A DNA stretch of 39,496 nt from assembly GCF_001428075.1 (NCBI RefSeq), contig NZ_LMSI01000020.1:590768-630263 (forward strand). Direction: 5' to 3'. Every line of letters begins with the position of its first letter. Positions within the stretch are counted from its first letter, which is position 1. A program made the position numbers and the translations under genes. This document shows positions 28,013 to 35,758 of this stretch, in pieces. The notes below the pieces were generated by a model that saw nothing but the letters and a program-made list of their open reading frames with translations, ran no database searches and was not told the origin of the DNA. This DNA comes from Arthrobacter sp. Soil764. Lineage in GTDB: Bacteria > Actinomycetota > Actinomycetes > Actinomycetales > Micrococcaceae.

Positions 28013-30442
28013 TCACGTTCGATAGTCGAGGTCGAGGTCTGGGACTCCATTCTGGTCAGGGGTTCTTGTATTCCGGACTCTGGGAGTTCCGAGTTCGACG
28101 GTTCCTCCTTGGTGTTGGCTGCGCAGCTTATACATTTGCGCGAGTTTCATCTCGGCGCTGTTGAGGGTTACGCGCAGGCCTTCGACGTCTCCGAGCCAGC
28201 CGTGTTGCTTGGCCTCTCCGATGCGCTCCCGGAGGTTGTCGATGATGTCCTGGAGCCGGTCGATTTGGGTGGGGTCGGGGCGCAGGAGTGCGCAGCGCAG
28301 GCAGGCGTGTTCGTGTTGGCAGCCGGTGCCGTAGGCGCGCCCGCAGCTGCCGAGGCTGAGTTTGCGCTGGACGAAGTGGGCTTCGAATTCGTCCCATTCT
28401 ACGGCAGTAGGTTCGCGGTATTCCTCGGTCGGCCGGGTGACGCGCCGCTTCTCTATGAAGGTGCGGTGGTGCCGGATGATGTCCTGGGGATAGATCGCCG
28501 CGTATCCCTGGGTTGTCGCCAGGCTGGCGTGCCCCATCAGGACTTGAACGATGTGGGGCGGCAGTCCGCTGGCCAAGGCTTCGGTCGCGAAGATGCGGCG
28601 GAAGTCGTGCGGGGTGAATCTGACCTGGGTTCCGCCGACCTTGATGTTTGCGCGCTCTGCCAGGTCATTGAGCAGGGCTGCGATGGTGGCCGTGGACATG
28701 ACCCGGAGGGGCCCGGCCCCGTAGCGGCGGACAAACAGGTGAGGCATGGGTGAGCTGAGCACTTTCTCGCCCGGGTCCCAGCGCTGCGTCAAAGGCACGC
28801 TGCCCGTTTGCTGCTGGGTGACGCGGGAGAGCACCCGGTAGAGGATGTGCACCAGCTCGGGGCTGGCCACCATCAGACGCTCGGTGTCGGTCTTGCTTGG
28901 GGCGAAGTGCAGCAACGGAATGGTCTCACCGGTCGCCGGGAGCTTATAGGGCTGGATGCTCATGTGCACGAGTTCGAGGACTTCCTCGATCCGGGCACCG
29001 GTATGGCGAAGGGTCTCGACAAGGGCCCAGGTCCAGAAGGCGTTGTCCTCTTCGAAGGACAAGTCGCGGTCTTCGCCGTTGCGGCGTATCCGCACCGGCG
29101 CATCTTCACTGCGGCGAAAGACTTCCCACTCCCGGCCGTCCACGTCGATGCTGTTCCCGGCGCCCGCGGCGAGGGCGGCAGTCAGGGCTGCCTCCGCGAC
29201 GCGCAGCGCCTGCTCGGCTGCCTCAACCATACGGGGCAACACCGGAGCCAGTTCGCGGGTGCGTTGCTGCATCGTCGCGGTGGTGGCGCGCCGCTGTTTG
29301 AGATAACCCCGGGTCTCTGCGTAAGTAATCGGGCTCGGGGCAGCCCACCGGGCCCAGTATGCGTCTTCGAGGGCCCACTGACTGATGTCGAGGTAGAACG
29401 CGCGGACCGCGTAGTAGATGCCGTGGTGGTTGCGGCGGGTGCTCCCGTCTGGATTCACTCGGCTCCTGGTCTTCCAGGCCTCGGCCTGCTGCTGGGTCAG
29501 CGCGAAGGAGCTTTGGTCTGGGTGGTGTTTCAGGATGTCCGCGAAGAAGACACCGGTCAGGTTCCTGGCCAGGCCAGAGAGCGAGGAGTAGTCCAGCGCG
29601 GCGGACCGGATCTGCAGGTAGTGGATGAGGGGTTCGCGGCAGGGCCCGGTAATTCCGGAGTAGTCGACCATTTCCTCAACGGTTCGTTGTCCGACCCGCC
29701 GCCGAGATGGCATGTCCTGGGATTCGTGGCTGATCCATCCCAGGCCGTGCAGGACGGGCCATATGGCGTTCAAACCGCTCCGGCTGAGATTGATCAGTCG
29801 TCCCGGCAGTTGCGTGCTGTGCTCCAGGATGTCTTCGGCTGTGAGTTGCCGGATCGACTTGCCGGTGTGAGCCTGGACGCGGCCAAGGGTGAGCAGCCCG
29901 TTGTTTGCCTGCACCGGGGAGACCTTCGCGTCTATCAGGGCTTGTTCGATTTTGGCGGTGTTGGCGGGATCCCGGAAACGGCTCAGTGCCTTCAAGAAGG
30001 CAAACCGCTGGCCGGCAAGCCAGCGGTGGGACGGACGGAAGACGTCCATCGCCAGTATCGGGCCCATCGCGGCGTTGAGCGCTTCGATCTCATTCTTGTT
30101 CTCCGCGTTCTTAGTAGCGGCCCCGTTGATCGTGGTCCGCCACGTGAGGGTGTCAGGCCCGGTTTGGCTTTCAAACAGCGTCCAGCGGTCCTGCCAGGTT
30201 TCACCCGGCAACTGATCCAGATGCCGCAGGATCCGCCGCATCCGTGCCCGGTGGCGCTCTGCTCTGGGCCAGTACCGACCACACTGCTCGAGCTGGTCAA
30301 TGATGTCCTGAATGCTTGCCCGCGCCAGCGGACCATGGGGGATGTCCGACGGTGACGGCGGCTCTTGCTCCAGCGGCGGCAAAGGGGTGAGGTCGTTCCA
30401 GCTCCGCCGTCCGGTCTGGATGCTACGACCGGCCGCGGTCAC
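28013..30442 (-). CDS. Large tyrosine recombinase with C-terminal Cys cluster (TnpB-like)
   Basis: 809 aa from GTG at 30442. The catalytic domain is at about residues 450-665: Arg484 in HTGARIEEVL, Lys517 in APSKTDTERL, His612/Arg615 in TPHDFRRIF, His638 in MGHASLATTQ and nucleophile Tyr647. Thus all key residues are present. A long N-terminal half (about 1-440) probably holds the core-binding region. After the catalytic domain comes a Cys cluster (Cys700, 708, 714, 717 with two His between), likely zinc binding, and then a coiled coil (about 726-775). GTG overlaps the upstream gene's TGA (GTGA), and GGGGGA lies 6 nt before it; a TTG at 30454 is a weaker start. Probably acts with the 415-aa recombinase. 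Confidence 0.9.
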   Translation of the reverse strand: MTAAGRSIQTGRRSWNDLTPLPPLEQEPPSPSDIPHGPLARASIQDIIDQLEQCGRYWPRAERHRARMRRILRHLDQLPGETWQDRWTLFESQTGPDTLTWRTTINGAATKNAENKNEIEALNAAMGPILAMDVFRPSHRWLAGQRFAFLKALSRFRDPANTAKIEQALIDAKVSPVQANNGLLTLGRVQAHTGKSIRQLTAEDILEHSTQLPGRLINLSRSGLNAIWPVLHGLGWISHESQDMPSRRRVGQRTVEEMVDYSGITGPCREPLIHYLQIRSAALDYSSLSGLARNLTGVFFADILKHHPDQSSFALTQQQAEAWKTRSRVNPDGSTRRNHHGIYYAVRAFYLDISQWALEDAYWARWAAPSPITYAETRGYLKQRRATTATMQQRTRELAPVLPRMVEAAEQALRVAEAALTAALAAGAGNSIDVDGREWEVFRRSEDAPVRIRRNGEDRDLSFEEDNAFWTWALVETLRHTGARIEEVLELVHMSIQPYKLPATGETIPLLHFAPSKTDTERLMVASPELVHILYRVLSRVTQQQTGSVPLTQRWDPGEKVLSSPMPHLFVRRYGAGPLRVMSTATIAALLNDLAERANIKVGGTQVRFTPHDFRRIFATEALASGLPPHIVQVLMGHASLATTQGYAAIYPQDIIRHHRTFIEKRRVTRPTEEYREPTAVEWDEFEAHFVQRKLSLGSCGRAYGTGCQHEHACLRCALLRPDPTQIDRLQDIIDNLRERIGEAKQHGWLGDVEGLRVTLNSAEMKLAQMYKLRSQHQGGTVELGTPRVRNTRTPDQNGVPDLDLDYRT

Positions 30443-31686
30443 TGGTTCCCCCAAAGCACGCTCAGCTCATCAGGGTTATAGCGTTGGCCTGCCGGTGCCG
30501 TGTTCTCGGCAACCGGGGACCTGGTGGTGATCTTGGTGCGGTAGTGCTCGATGACGTCGTCCATGTGCGGGGTGGAGTAAACCGTGGTCGTCTCCAGCGA
30601 CTTGTGCCCCAGCAGTTCCTGGACCTCGTGAAGGCCCATGCCTCCTTCGAGAGCGCGGATCGCGAAGGTGTGCCGCAGGTCGTGCAGCGTCCAGTTCGCC
30701 CCCAGCGAACCGTTGCATCGCTTCAGAACTGCCCGCATGGCCTCATAGCCCAGGGGGCGTGGCTCGCCGCGCAGTGTCAGCCAGACCGGCTCATCTGCCC
30801 CGGCCACCCCGGCTTCCAGCTGGTAGAGCCGAAGCCAAACGAAGGCATCCGGTGCGGCAGGAAGCCACTGCAACTGACCGCCCTTGCGGTAAACACCGAT
30901 CAGCTGATCACCGACGTTAATCCGGTCGCCCGTGAGTCCGAGCAGCTCGCTGGCCCGGGCGCCGCTGCTGACATAGAAGGCCACCAGCGCCCGGTCCCTG
31001 TTCGAGCGCAACCGCCGGAACAGGTCGTTGAACCGCTCGTCCGGGATCGACCGAGGCACCCTCCGCGCCTCCCGCTGACGCAACGGCTGACGCCGGACCA
31101 ACGCAAAGTCCTGGCCAGGATCATGATGCGCGTGCGCACGGCCGCGGCGCAGGTCAAAGGGATTCACGACAGGGCCCCGGCCCTGCCGCAGCTGGTAAGC
31201 ATAAAAGGCCTTGCAGACAGTCGTGGTGTGGTTGATCGTCGCCGGGGAGTAGCGCATCCCGGGATGCCTCTTGCCCGTAACCAAGTTCCTGCTCGGCCGA
31301 CGCTCCGGCTCGCTGCGGTTCCCTACGAACTTCTCGACCTGACGGGCCCACAACACGAAGTCCCGCGCCTCAAGGGCGCTTGCCTGATCCCATCTGACCC
31401 CGACTGCCCACAAAAACCGAAGGAAACGGAGCAAAGACAAAGCATAGGTCCGCACCGTCTGAGGCGAGTAGTCGCTGGCGACAAGTTCAAGGAAGTAATC
31501 CGTCGCAGGAGCAAACTCCACACCCGACGCATCCAACACCACGAACCCCGGGACGCCAGGGCGGGCAGCGACCTGCCCAACCTCAGCAACGGCCAGGCCC
31601 TCCATCCTGCGCGGGGCAGAGACATGATTCGAAAGATCCACGACCAAAAGCATTCCGCCCAAGATCTCCTCAGGCACCTGCGACAC
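30439..31686 (-). CDS. Tyrosine recombinase, 415 aa (TnpA-like)
   Basis: First gene of the element. A SAM-like N-terminal DNA-binding domain (about 60-175: DYSPQTVRTYALSLLRFLRF) precedes the catalytic domain: Arg244 in SGARASELLG, Lys268, His335/Arg338 in LHDLRHTFA, His361 in LLGHKSLETT and Tyr370. All catalytic residues are in place. The start is GTG at 31684-31686, 38 nt from the element's right end; ATG at 31651-31653 is an alternative. Overlaps the 809-aa gene by 4 nt. It is not the housekeeping XerC, which is encoded separately at 32237 and is much shorter. Confidence 0.92.
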   Translation of the reverse strand: MSQVPEEILGGMLLVVDLSNHVSAPRRMEGLAVAEVGQVAARPGVPGFVVLDASGVEFAPATDYFLELVASDYSPQTVRTYALSLLRFLRFLWAVGVRWDQASALEARDFVLWARQVEKFVGNRSEPERRPSRNLVTGKRHPGMRYSPATINHTTTVCKAFYAYQLRQGRGPVVNPFDLRRGRAHAHHDPGQDFALVRRQPLRQREARRVPRSIPDERFNDLFRRLRSNRDRALVAFYVSSGARASELLGLTGDRINVGDQLIGVYRKGGQLQWLPAAPDAFVWLRLYQLEAGVAGADEPVWLTLRGEPRPLGYEAMRAVLKRCNGSLGANWTLHDLRHTFAIRALEGGMGLHEVQELLGHKSLETTTVYSTPHMDDVIEHYRTKITTRSPVAENTAPAGQRYNPDELSVLWGNQ

Positions 31687-31705
31687 GCGTCGTTAACCGT
31701 GCACT

Positions 31706-31717
31706 TAGTCCGGTAAA
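31706..31717 (-). repeat. Right-end inverted repeat of the element
   Basis: TAGTCCGGTAAA, complementary to the left-end repeat at 10 of 12 positions. It is followed by TAC and the TCCT core at the dprA junction. The spacing to the core differs from the left end by about 4 nt. Confidence 0.75.
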
Positions 31718-31724
31718 TACTCCT

Positions 31725-32190
31725 CCAGCGGAACCGCCTGATTGCTGCCCTGGCCGGGGTCACGGTGGTGGTGGAGGCACGGTGGCGCTCCGGTGCACTC
31801 AACACGGCCCATCATGCCGAAACCCTGGGCCGTGCCGTGGGAGCCGTTCCCGGATCCGTCCACAGCGCCAATTCCGCCGGCTGTCACAGACTCCTCAGGG
31901 ACGGGGGAGCCGTCTGCGTCACCGATGCCGCCGAAGTGGCCGAGCTGGCATCACCCAGCGGAGTTGAGTTGCCCGGCCATCGCACCACGGAGGCAGCAGT
32001 GCAGGACGGCCTGACTTTGGAGGACCTGATCCTGCTGGACGCGCTGCCGCTTCGCTCCACCACCTCCGTGGAAAAGCTCTCAGCCGTTGCCGGCCTTGGC
32101 CAGGACTCAGTACGTGCGGGACTTGGGAGGCTCGGGCTGCTGGGACTTGCAGTGTCGGAGCGCGGCGGCTGGAAGCGCGGCAAGCCATGA
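31725..32190 (+). pseudogene. dprA: dprA, 3' part, separated by the mobile element
   Basis: Encodes the rest of DprA: QRNRLIAALAGVTVVVEARW, RSGALNTAHHAETLGRAVGAVPG and the C-terminal winged-helix domain (EDLILLDALPLRSTTSVEKL to the stop at 32188-32190). The first base completes the CTC Leu codon begun at 27704. No mutation other than the split is visible. There is no ribosome binding site near the junction, so expression as an independent piece is unlikely. Confidence 0.93.
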
Positions 32191-32236
32191 CCGTGTCAAC
32201 CGGCGGTACCGGCCGGGCAACTGGGAAAGTAGAGGA

Positions 32237-33163
32237 GTGGACAATGAAGAACTGCCAGGGGAACTGCACAAGGCGCTGGATGCGTTCGCCGGTTATCTGT
32301 CGGGGGAACGTGCGGTGTCCGCCCACACAAGGCGCGCGTACCTGGGCGACCTGCGCAGCCTCCTTGCCCATGCCGCCTCGGAAGGCGCCACAGGACTGGA
32401 GGACCTCGAACTCGGAACGTTCCGGCGGTGGCTTGGCAGCCAAAGTTCCGCAGGCGCCTCAAGGGCAACCCTTGCACGCAGGTCTGCCACGGCACGGGCC
32501 TTCACCAGCTGGGCCCTCCGCGAGGAACTCATCGACGCGGACCCGGCCCTCCGGCTGAAGGCACCCAAACGCGAAGGATCCCTGCCGGGGGTCCTCCAGG
32601 CATCGCAGCTCACACGCATCCTGGAGGGCCTGGAGAGGGCAGCCGGGGAGGGCGAACCGCTCGCTGTGCGAAACCGTGCCATCGTGGAACTCCTCTACGC
32701 CACAGGCGTCCGGGTAGGTGAACTCGCCGGACTGGATGTCGATGACCTGGACCCGGACCGCCGGACACTGCGGGTCATCGGCAAGGGCAACAAGGAACGC
32801 ACTGTTCCGTTCGGAGTACCGGCAGCCGTGGCCGTCGATGACTGGCTCCGGCGGGGGCGCCCGGTCCTGGCCAAGGGCAGCAGCGGGCCCGCGCTCTTCC
32901 TGGGAGCACGCGGGGGACGGGTTGACCAGCGCCAGGTCCGTGCCCTGGTCAACGCACTGTTCGAGGCACTGGGTGATACTTCCGCATCCGGGCCTCACGC
33001 CCTGCGGCACTCGGCCGCCACACACCTGCTCGACGGCGGCGCGGACCTCCGCGCGGTACAGGAGATCCTGGGTCACAGCAGCGTGGCCACCACCCAGATC
33101 TACACACATGTCTCGGTTGACCGGCTCCGGAAAAGTTATCAGCAGGCCCATCCCCGGGCGTGA
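32237..33163 (+). CDS. xerC: Tyrosine recombinase XerC
   Basis: 308 aa, standard Xer length. The N-terminal core-binding domain (about 10-95) is followed by the catalytic domain with Arg159 (TGVRVGELAG), Lys183 (GKGNKERTV), His254/Arg257 (HALRHSAATH), His280 and Tyr289 (GHSSVATTQIYTH). It resolves chromosome dimers at dif. It lies after dprA in the normal chromosomal order, so it belongs to the chromosome and not to the element. The start is GTG at 32237; the frame is open for 50 codons upstream but is shadow of dprA. AGAGGA is immediately before the start, unusually close. Confidence 0.94.
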   Translation: MDNEELPGELHKALDAFAGYLSGERAVSAHTRRAYLGDLRSLLAHAASEGATGLEDLELGTFRRWLGSQSSAGASRATLARRSATARAFTSWALREELIDADPALRLKAPKREGSLPGVLQASQLTRILEGLERAAGEGEPLAVRNRAIVELLYATGVRVGELAGLDVDDLDPDRRTLRVIGKGNKERTVPFGVPAAVAVDDWLRRGRPVLAKGSSGPALFLGARGGRVDQRQVRALVNALFEALGDTSASGPHALRHSAATHLLDGGADLRAVQEILGHSSVATTQIYTHVSVDRLRKSYQQAHPRA

Positions 33164-33181
33164 TCGGCCCGGCGAATCGCA

Positions 33182-33211
33182 CTGGCGTAATTCCATGGGG
33201 TACGGCACAAT
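33182..33211 (+). promoter_or_regulatory. Probable promoter of the DUF3145 gene
   Basis: CTGGCG (33182-33187), 18 nt spacer, CACAAT (33206-33211), like the rpsP promoter. The 190-nt leader contains TTCAAG-n5-CTTGAA at 33232-33248 and an adjacent overlapping inverted repeat (GAAGCT...AGCTTC), which could be an operator or hairpin. Confidence 0.4.
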
Positions 33212-33402
33212 AAGAGTCACGTCCGGCAACTTTCAAGTGCGGCTTGAAGCTCACAAAGCTTCGAACCGCGCGGCGGGCCCGGACGCAGCTCAATCTGATA
33301 CATCTGAATACAGGCAGGGAACCATCGCCGCAGTGCAGGCACGGCAGTTCCATCCAGGCAGAGGTCGTTGGGGAAGACGTACCTAGAGCTATGGAGGATG
33401 GA

Positions 33403-33906
33403 ATGTCTGTTGCAATGACCCGCGGTGTGCTGTTCGTTCACTCGGCCCCTACCGCGCTGTGCCCCCACGTAGAGTGGGCAATCGGCGCCGTGGTGGACAA
33501 GCGGACGGACCTTGAGTGGACCCCGCAGCCCGCTGCGCCCGGAATGTTCCGGGCGGAGTTGTCCTGGACCGGAACCCCCGGCACGGGAGCAAAACTGGCG
33601 TCCTGCCTTCGTGGCTGGGCGCATCTCCGGTATGAGGTGACGGAAGAGCCCAGCCAGGGCGTGGATGGCGGCCGCTGGTCGCACACCCCCGAACTGGGAA
33701 TCTTCCATGCCGTCACGGATGTCCACGGCAACATCATGGTGTCCGAAGACCGCATCCGGTACGCCTACGAATCAGGAGCCGGTGACCCAGCCGCCGTCTA
33801 CCACGAGCTGTCCCTCGCTCTCGGTGAGGCCTGGGACGAAGAGCTCGAACCGTTCCGCCACGCTGCTGAAGGCGCTCCTGTCCGCTGGCTCCACCAGGTG
33901 GGCTGA
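33403..33906 (+). CDS. DUF3145 family protein
   Basis: 167 aa, starting MSVAMTRGVLFVHSAPTALC. The family is restricted to actinobacteria and almost universal there, with unknown function. Visible blocks are HVEWAIGAVV, LSWTGTPGTGAKLAS, RYEVTEEPS and VSEDRIRYAYESG. No transmembrane helix. The start is ATG at 33403, with GGAGG 5 nt upstream; an upstream ATG at 33391 overlaps that binding site and is rejected. A strong terminator follows. Confidence 0.93.
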   Translation: MSVAMTRGVLFVHSAPTALCPHVEWAIGAVVDKRTDLEWTPQPAAPGMFRAELSWTGTPGTGAKLASCLRGWAHLRYEVTEEPSQGVDGGRWSHTPELGIFHAVTDVHGNIMVSEDRIRYAYESGAGDPAAVYHELSLALGEAWDEELEPFRHAAEGAPVRWLHQVG

Positions 33907-33958
33907 CCGCCGTCGTCCGTTCCCAGCGGGACGAAAACCACAACACCTCCATAGCGCA

Positions 33959-33992
33959 AAAGGAGGCCCCGCCACATGGCGGGGCCTCCTTT
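33959..33992. terminator. Bidirectional intrinsic terminator (DUF3145 gene / fabF)
   Basis: AAAGGAGGCCCCGCC (33959-33973) and its exact complement (33978-33992) flank ACAT. A-runs on the 5' side and T-runs on the 3' side make it work for both converging genes. Confidence 0.93.
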
Positions 33993-34022
33993 GCCATCCC
34001 GGGTGCTTCCCACGGGCAGGGT

Positions 34023-35258
34023 CTAGACGCTGCGGATGGCCACGACGGCGTTGTGGCCGCCGAAACCGAACGAGTTGCTCAGCGCCACGATGCTCCCGGC
34101 AGGGAGATCGCGGGCGGAGGTGACCACGTCGAGCGGGATCTCCGGGTCCTGGTTTTCAAGGTTGATGGTGACCGGTGCCTTGCGCTCATGGACGGCCAGC
34201 ACGGTGAGGACGGCTTCAACCGCACCGGAAGCGCCCAGGAGGTGGCCCATCTGGGACTTGGTGGCAGAGACCGCCACGTTGTCCACGTGCGCGCCCAGCG
34301 CGGCTCGCAGGGCCGTGTATTCTGGCTTGTCGCCCACGGGGGTGGACGTGGCGTGCGCGTTGACGTGCACCACGTCCTCAGCCTGGATCCGGCCGTCGAA
34401 CATGGCCGCCTTCAGGGCGCGGGTGGCGCCAAGCCCCTCGGGGTCCGGGGCGGTGATGTGGTAGGCGTCGGCAGTAACGGACGTACCGGCGAGTTCGGCG
34501 TAAATGCGGGCTCCGCGGGCCAGGGCGTGTTCCTCGGCCTCGAGGACCAGGGCCCCGGCGCCTTCACCCATGACGAAGCCGTCACGGGCGGTGTCGTACG
34601 GGCGTGAGGCACCCTGGGGGTCGTCATTGCGGCGGGACAGTGCCTGCATGGAAGCAAATGCGGCCAGCGGCATGGGGTGGATGGCGGCTTCAGCGCCGCC
34701 GCACATCACCACGTCTGCCTTGCCGGAGCGGATGAGTTCCAGGCCCAGGTGCATGGCTTCGGTGCCTGAGGCGCAGGCGGAAACCGGGGTATGGGCGCCG
34801 GCGCGGGCGCCGAGGTCCAGGCTTACCGCCGCGGCAACACCGTTGGGCATGAGCATGGGGACGGTCATGGGAAGGACCCGGCGGGGGCCCTTTTCCTTCA
34901 GGGTGTCCCAGGCGTCCAGCAATGTCCAGACGCCGCCGATGCCGGTGGCAAAGGCAACAGCCAGCCGGTCCTGGTCGAACTCGGTGATGCCGGAGTCGGC
35001 CCAGGCTTCACGGGCAGCGATGACGCCGAATTGGGTGGAGGGGTCCATCCGCTTGGCCTCAACGCGGCTGAGGACCTCAAGGGCCGGTGTGCTGCAGCGG
35101 GCGGCGAAGTGGACGGGGAGTTCGTACTTGGCTACCCAGTCGTCCTCCAGGGTGCGGGCACCGGAGACCCCTTTGAGGGCGTTGTTCCACATTGTGGGCA
35201 CGTCGCCGCCGATGGGCGTGGTGGCACCCAGACCGGTAATGACTACTTTGCGTGTCAT
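34023..35258 (-). CDS. fabF: 3-oxoacyl-ACP synthase II
   Basis: 411 aa. The catalytic triad C-H-H is visible: Cys162 in SACASGTEAM, His in NAHATSTPVGD and His in KSQMGHLLGASG; SNSFGFGGHN is the C-terminal signature. It elongates acyl-ACP with malonyl-ACP. The start is ATG at 35256-35258 with AAAGAG upstream. Last gene of the fab cluster (fabD-fabH-acpP-fabF), separated from acpP by 177 nt containing a strong hairpin. Confidence 0.96.
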   Translation of the reverse strand: MTRKVVITGLGATTPIGGDVPTMWNNALKGVSGARTLEDDWVAKYELPVHFAARCSTPALEVLSRVEAKRMDPSTQFGVIAAREAWADSGITEFDQDRLAVAFATGIGGVWTLLDAWDTLKEKGPRRVLPMTVPMLMPNGVAAAVSLDLGARAGAHTPVSACASGTEAMHLGLELIRSGKADVVMCGGAEAAIHPMPLAAFASMQALSRRNDDPQGASRPYDTARDGFVMGEGAGALVLEAEEHALARGARIYAELAGTSVTADAYHITAPDPEGLGATRALKAAMFDGRIQAEDVVHVNAHATSTPVGDKPEYTALRAALGAHVDNVAVSATKSQMGHLLGASGAVEAVLTVLAVHERKAPVTINLENQDPEIPLDVVTSARDLPAGSIVALSNSFGFGGHNAVVAIRSV

Positions 35259-35365
35259 GGGATCACTCTTTCGTCGGTGGGGGTATCCGCCTGCGGCTGC
35301 CGCAGGGTCCCGCACAGTTTGTTGATCGGCCAGTCCCGGTTGGGGGTGCTGGGCCGGATAAATGC

Positions 35366-35407
35366 GGCGGGCTGCCGGTCCGGTCAATCCGGACCGGCAG
35401 CCCCGCC
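35366..35407 (-). other. 18-bp hairpin between acpP and fabF
   Basis: 35366-35383 pairs with 35389-35407 with one bulged base and a 5-nt loop. It has no U-tract, so it more likely attenuates, or protects the 3' end of an acpP message, than terminates. A smaller perfect hairpin, CCGGCAG-GGG-CTGCCGG at 35705-35721, lies upstream between fabH and acpP. Confidence 0.6.
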
Positions 35408-35435
35408 AAGCCGTAAGACGGCGAAAAGCCTGTGG

Positions 35436-35681
35436 CTAGGCCTGTGCTCCGGAGATGAAGCTGACAGCGTCGCCAACGGTCTTGAGGTTCTTGACCTCTT
35501 CGTCAGGGATGCGAACGCCGAACTTTTCCTCGGCGTTGACCACGATGGTCATCATGGAGATGGAGTCGATGTCCAGGTCCTCGGTGAAGGACTTGTCCAG
35601 CTCGACGGCCTCCGGGGCCAGGCCGGTTTCCTCGTTGACGATTTCAGCCAAGCCGGCCAGGATCTCTTCGTTGCTAGCCAT
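35436..35681 (-). CDS. acpP: Acyl carrier protein
   Basis: 81 aa, acidic. The phosphopantetheine Ser40 is in DLDIDSISMM. It carries the growing acyl chain in fatty acid synthesis. The start is ATG at 35681 with AAGGAG 8 nt upstream, the strongest binding site of the cluster, as expected for an abundant protein. Confidence 0.97.
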   Translation of the reverse strand: MASNEEILAGLAEIVNEETGLAPEAVELDKSFTEDLDIDSISMMTIVVNAEEKFGVRIPDEEVKNLKTVGDAVSFISGAQA

Positions 35682-35758
35682 TGGTGGCTCCTTTTCTTGT
35701 ATTGCCGGCAGGGGCTGCCGGAAACGGTCAGGGACGCGGTTGCGGCCCTTGGGCGTAT

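Larger units (their letters stand above)
27706..31724 (-). mobile_element. 4,019-bp Tn554-like tyrosine-recombinase element inserted in dprA
   Basis: The element holds three genes on the strand opposite to dprA (order 415 aa, 809 aa, 91 aa) and nothing else. Flank evidence: removing 27706-31724 fuses the two parts of dprA in frame and restores RFLQRNR. TCCT is present once at each junction (27702-27705, 31721-31724), so the exact crossover can lie anywhere in it. The reconstructed site, CCGCT-TCCTCC-AGCGG, has 5-bp inverted arms around a 6-bp core. The ends carry imperfect TCCGGACTA-type inverted repeats. No larger target duplication is seen, as expected for tyrosine recombinases rather than DDE transposases. 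Gene order and sizes match tnpA-tnpB-tnpC of Tn554; no resistance or other cargo. It could also be grouped with RIT or GInt elements, but those carry three full recombinases. Confidence 0.9.

Noticed and set aside
28808..30355. 515-aa plus-strand frame across the large recombinase gene
   Set aside because: Shadow; the minus-strand gene has all catalytic residues and good start signals.
27706..31724. Insertion sequence with DDE transposase
   Set aside because: No DDE-type gene and no 2-14 bp target duplication beyond the shared TCCT; both large proteins have R-K-H-R-H-Y catalytic sets.
32237..33163. xerC as a third recombinase of the element (RIT-like trio)
   Set aside because: It lies outside the junctions, on the opposite strand, has Xer length and motifs, and stands in its usual place after dprA.
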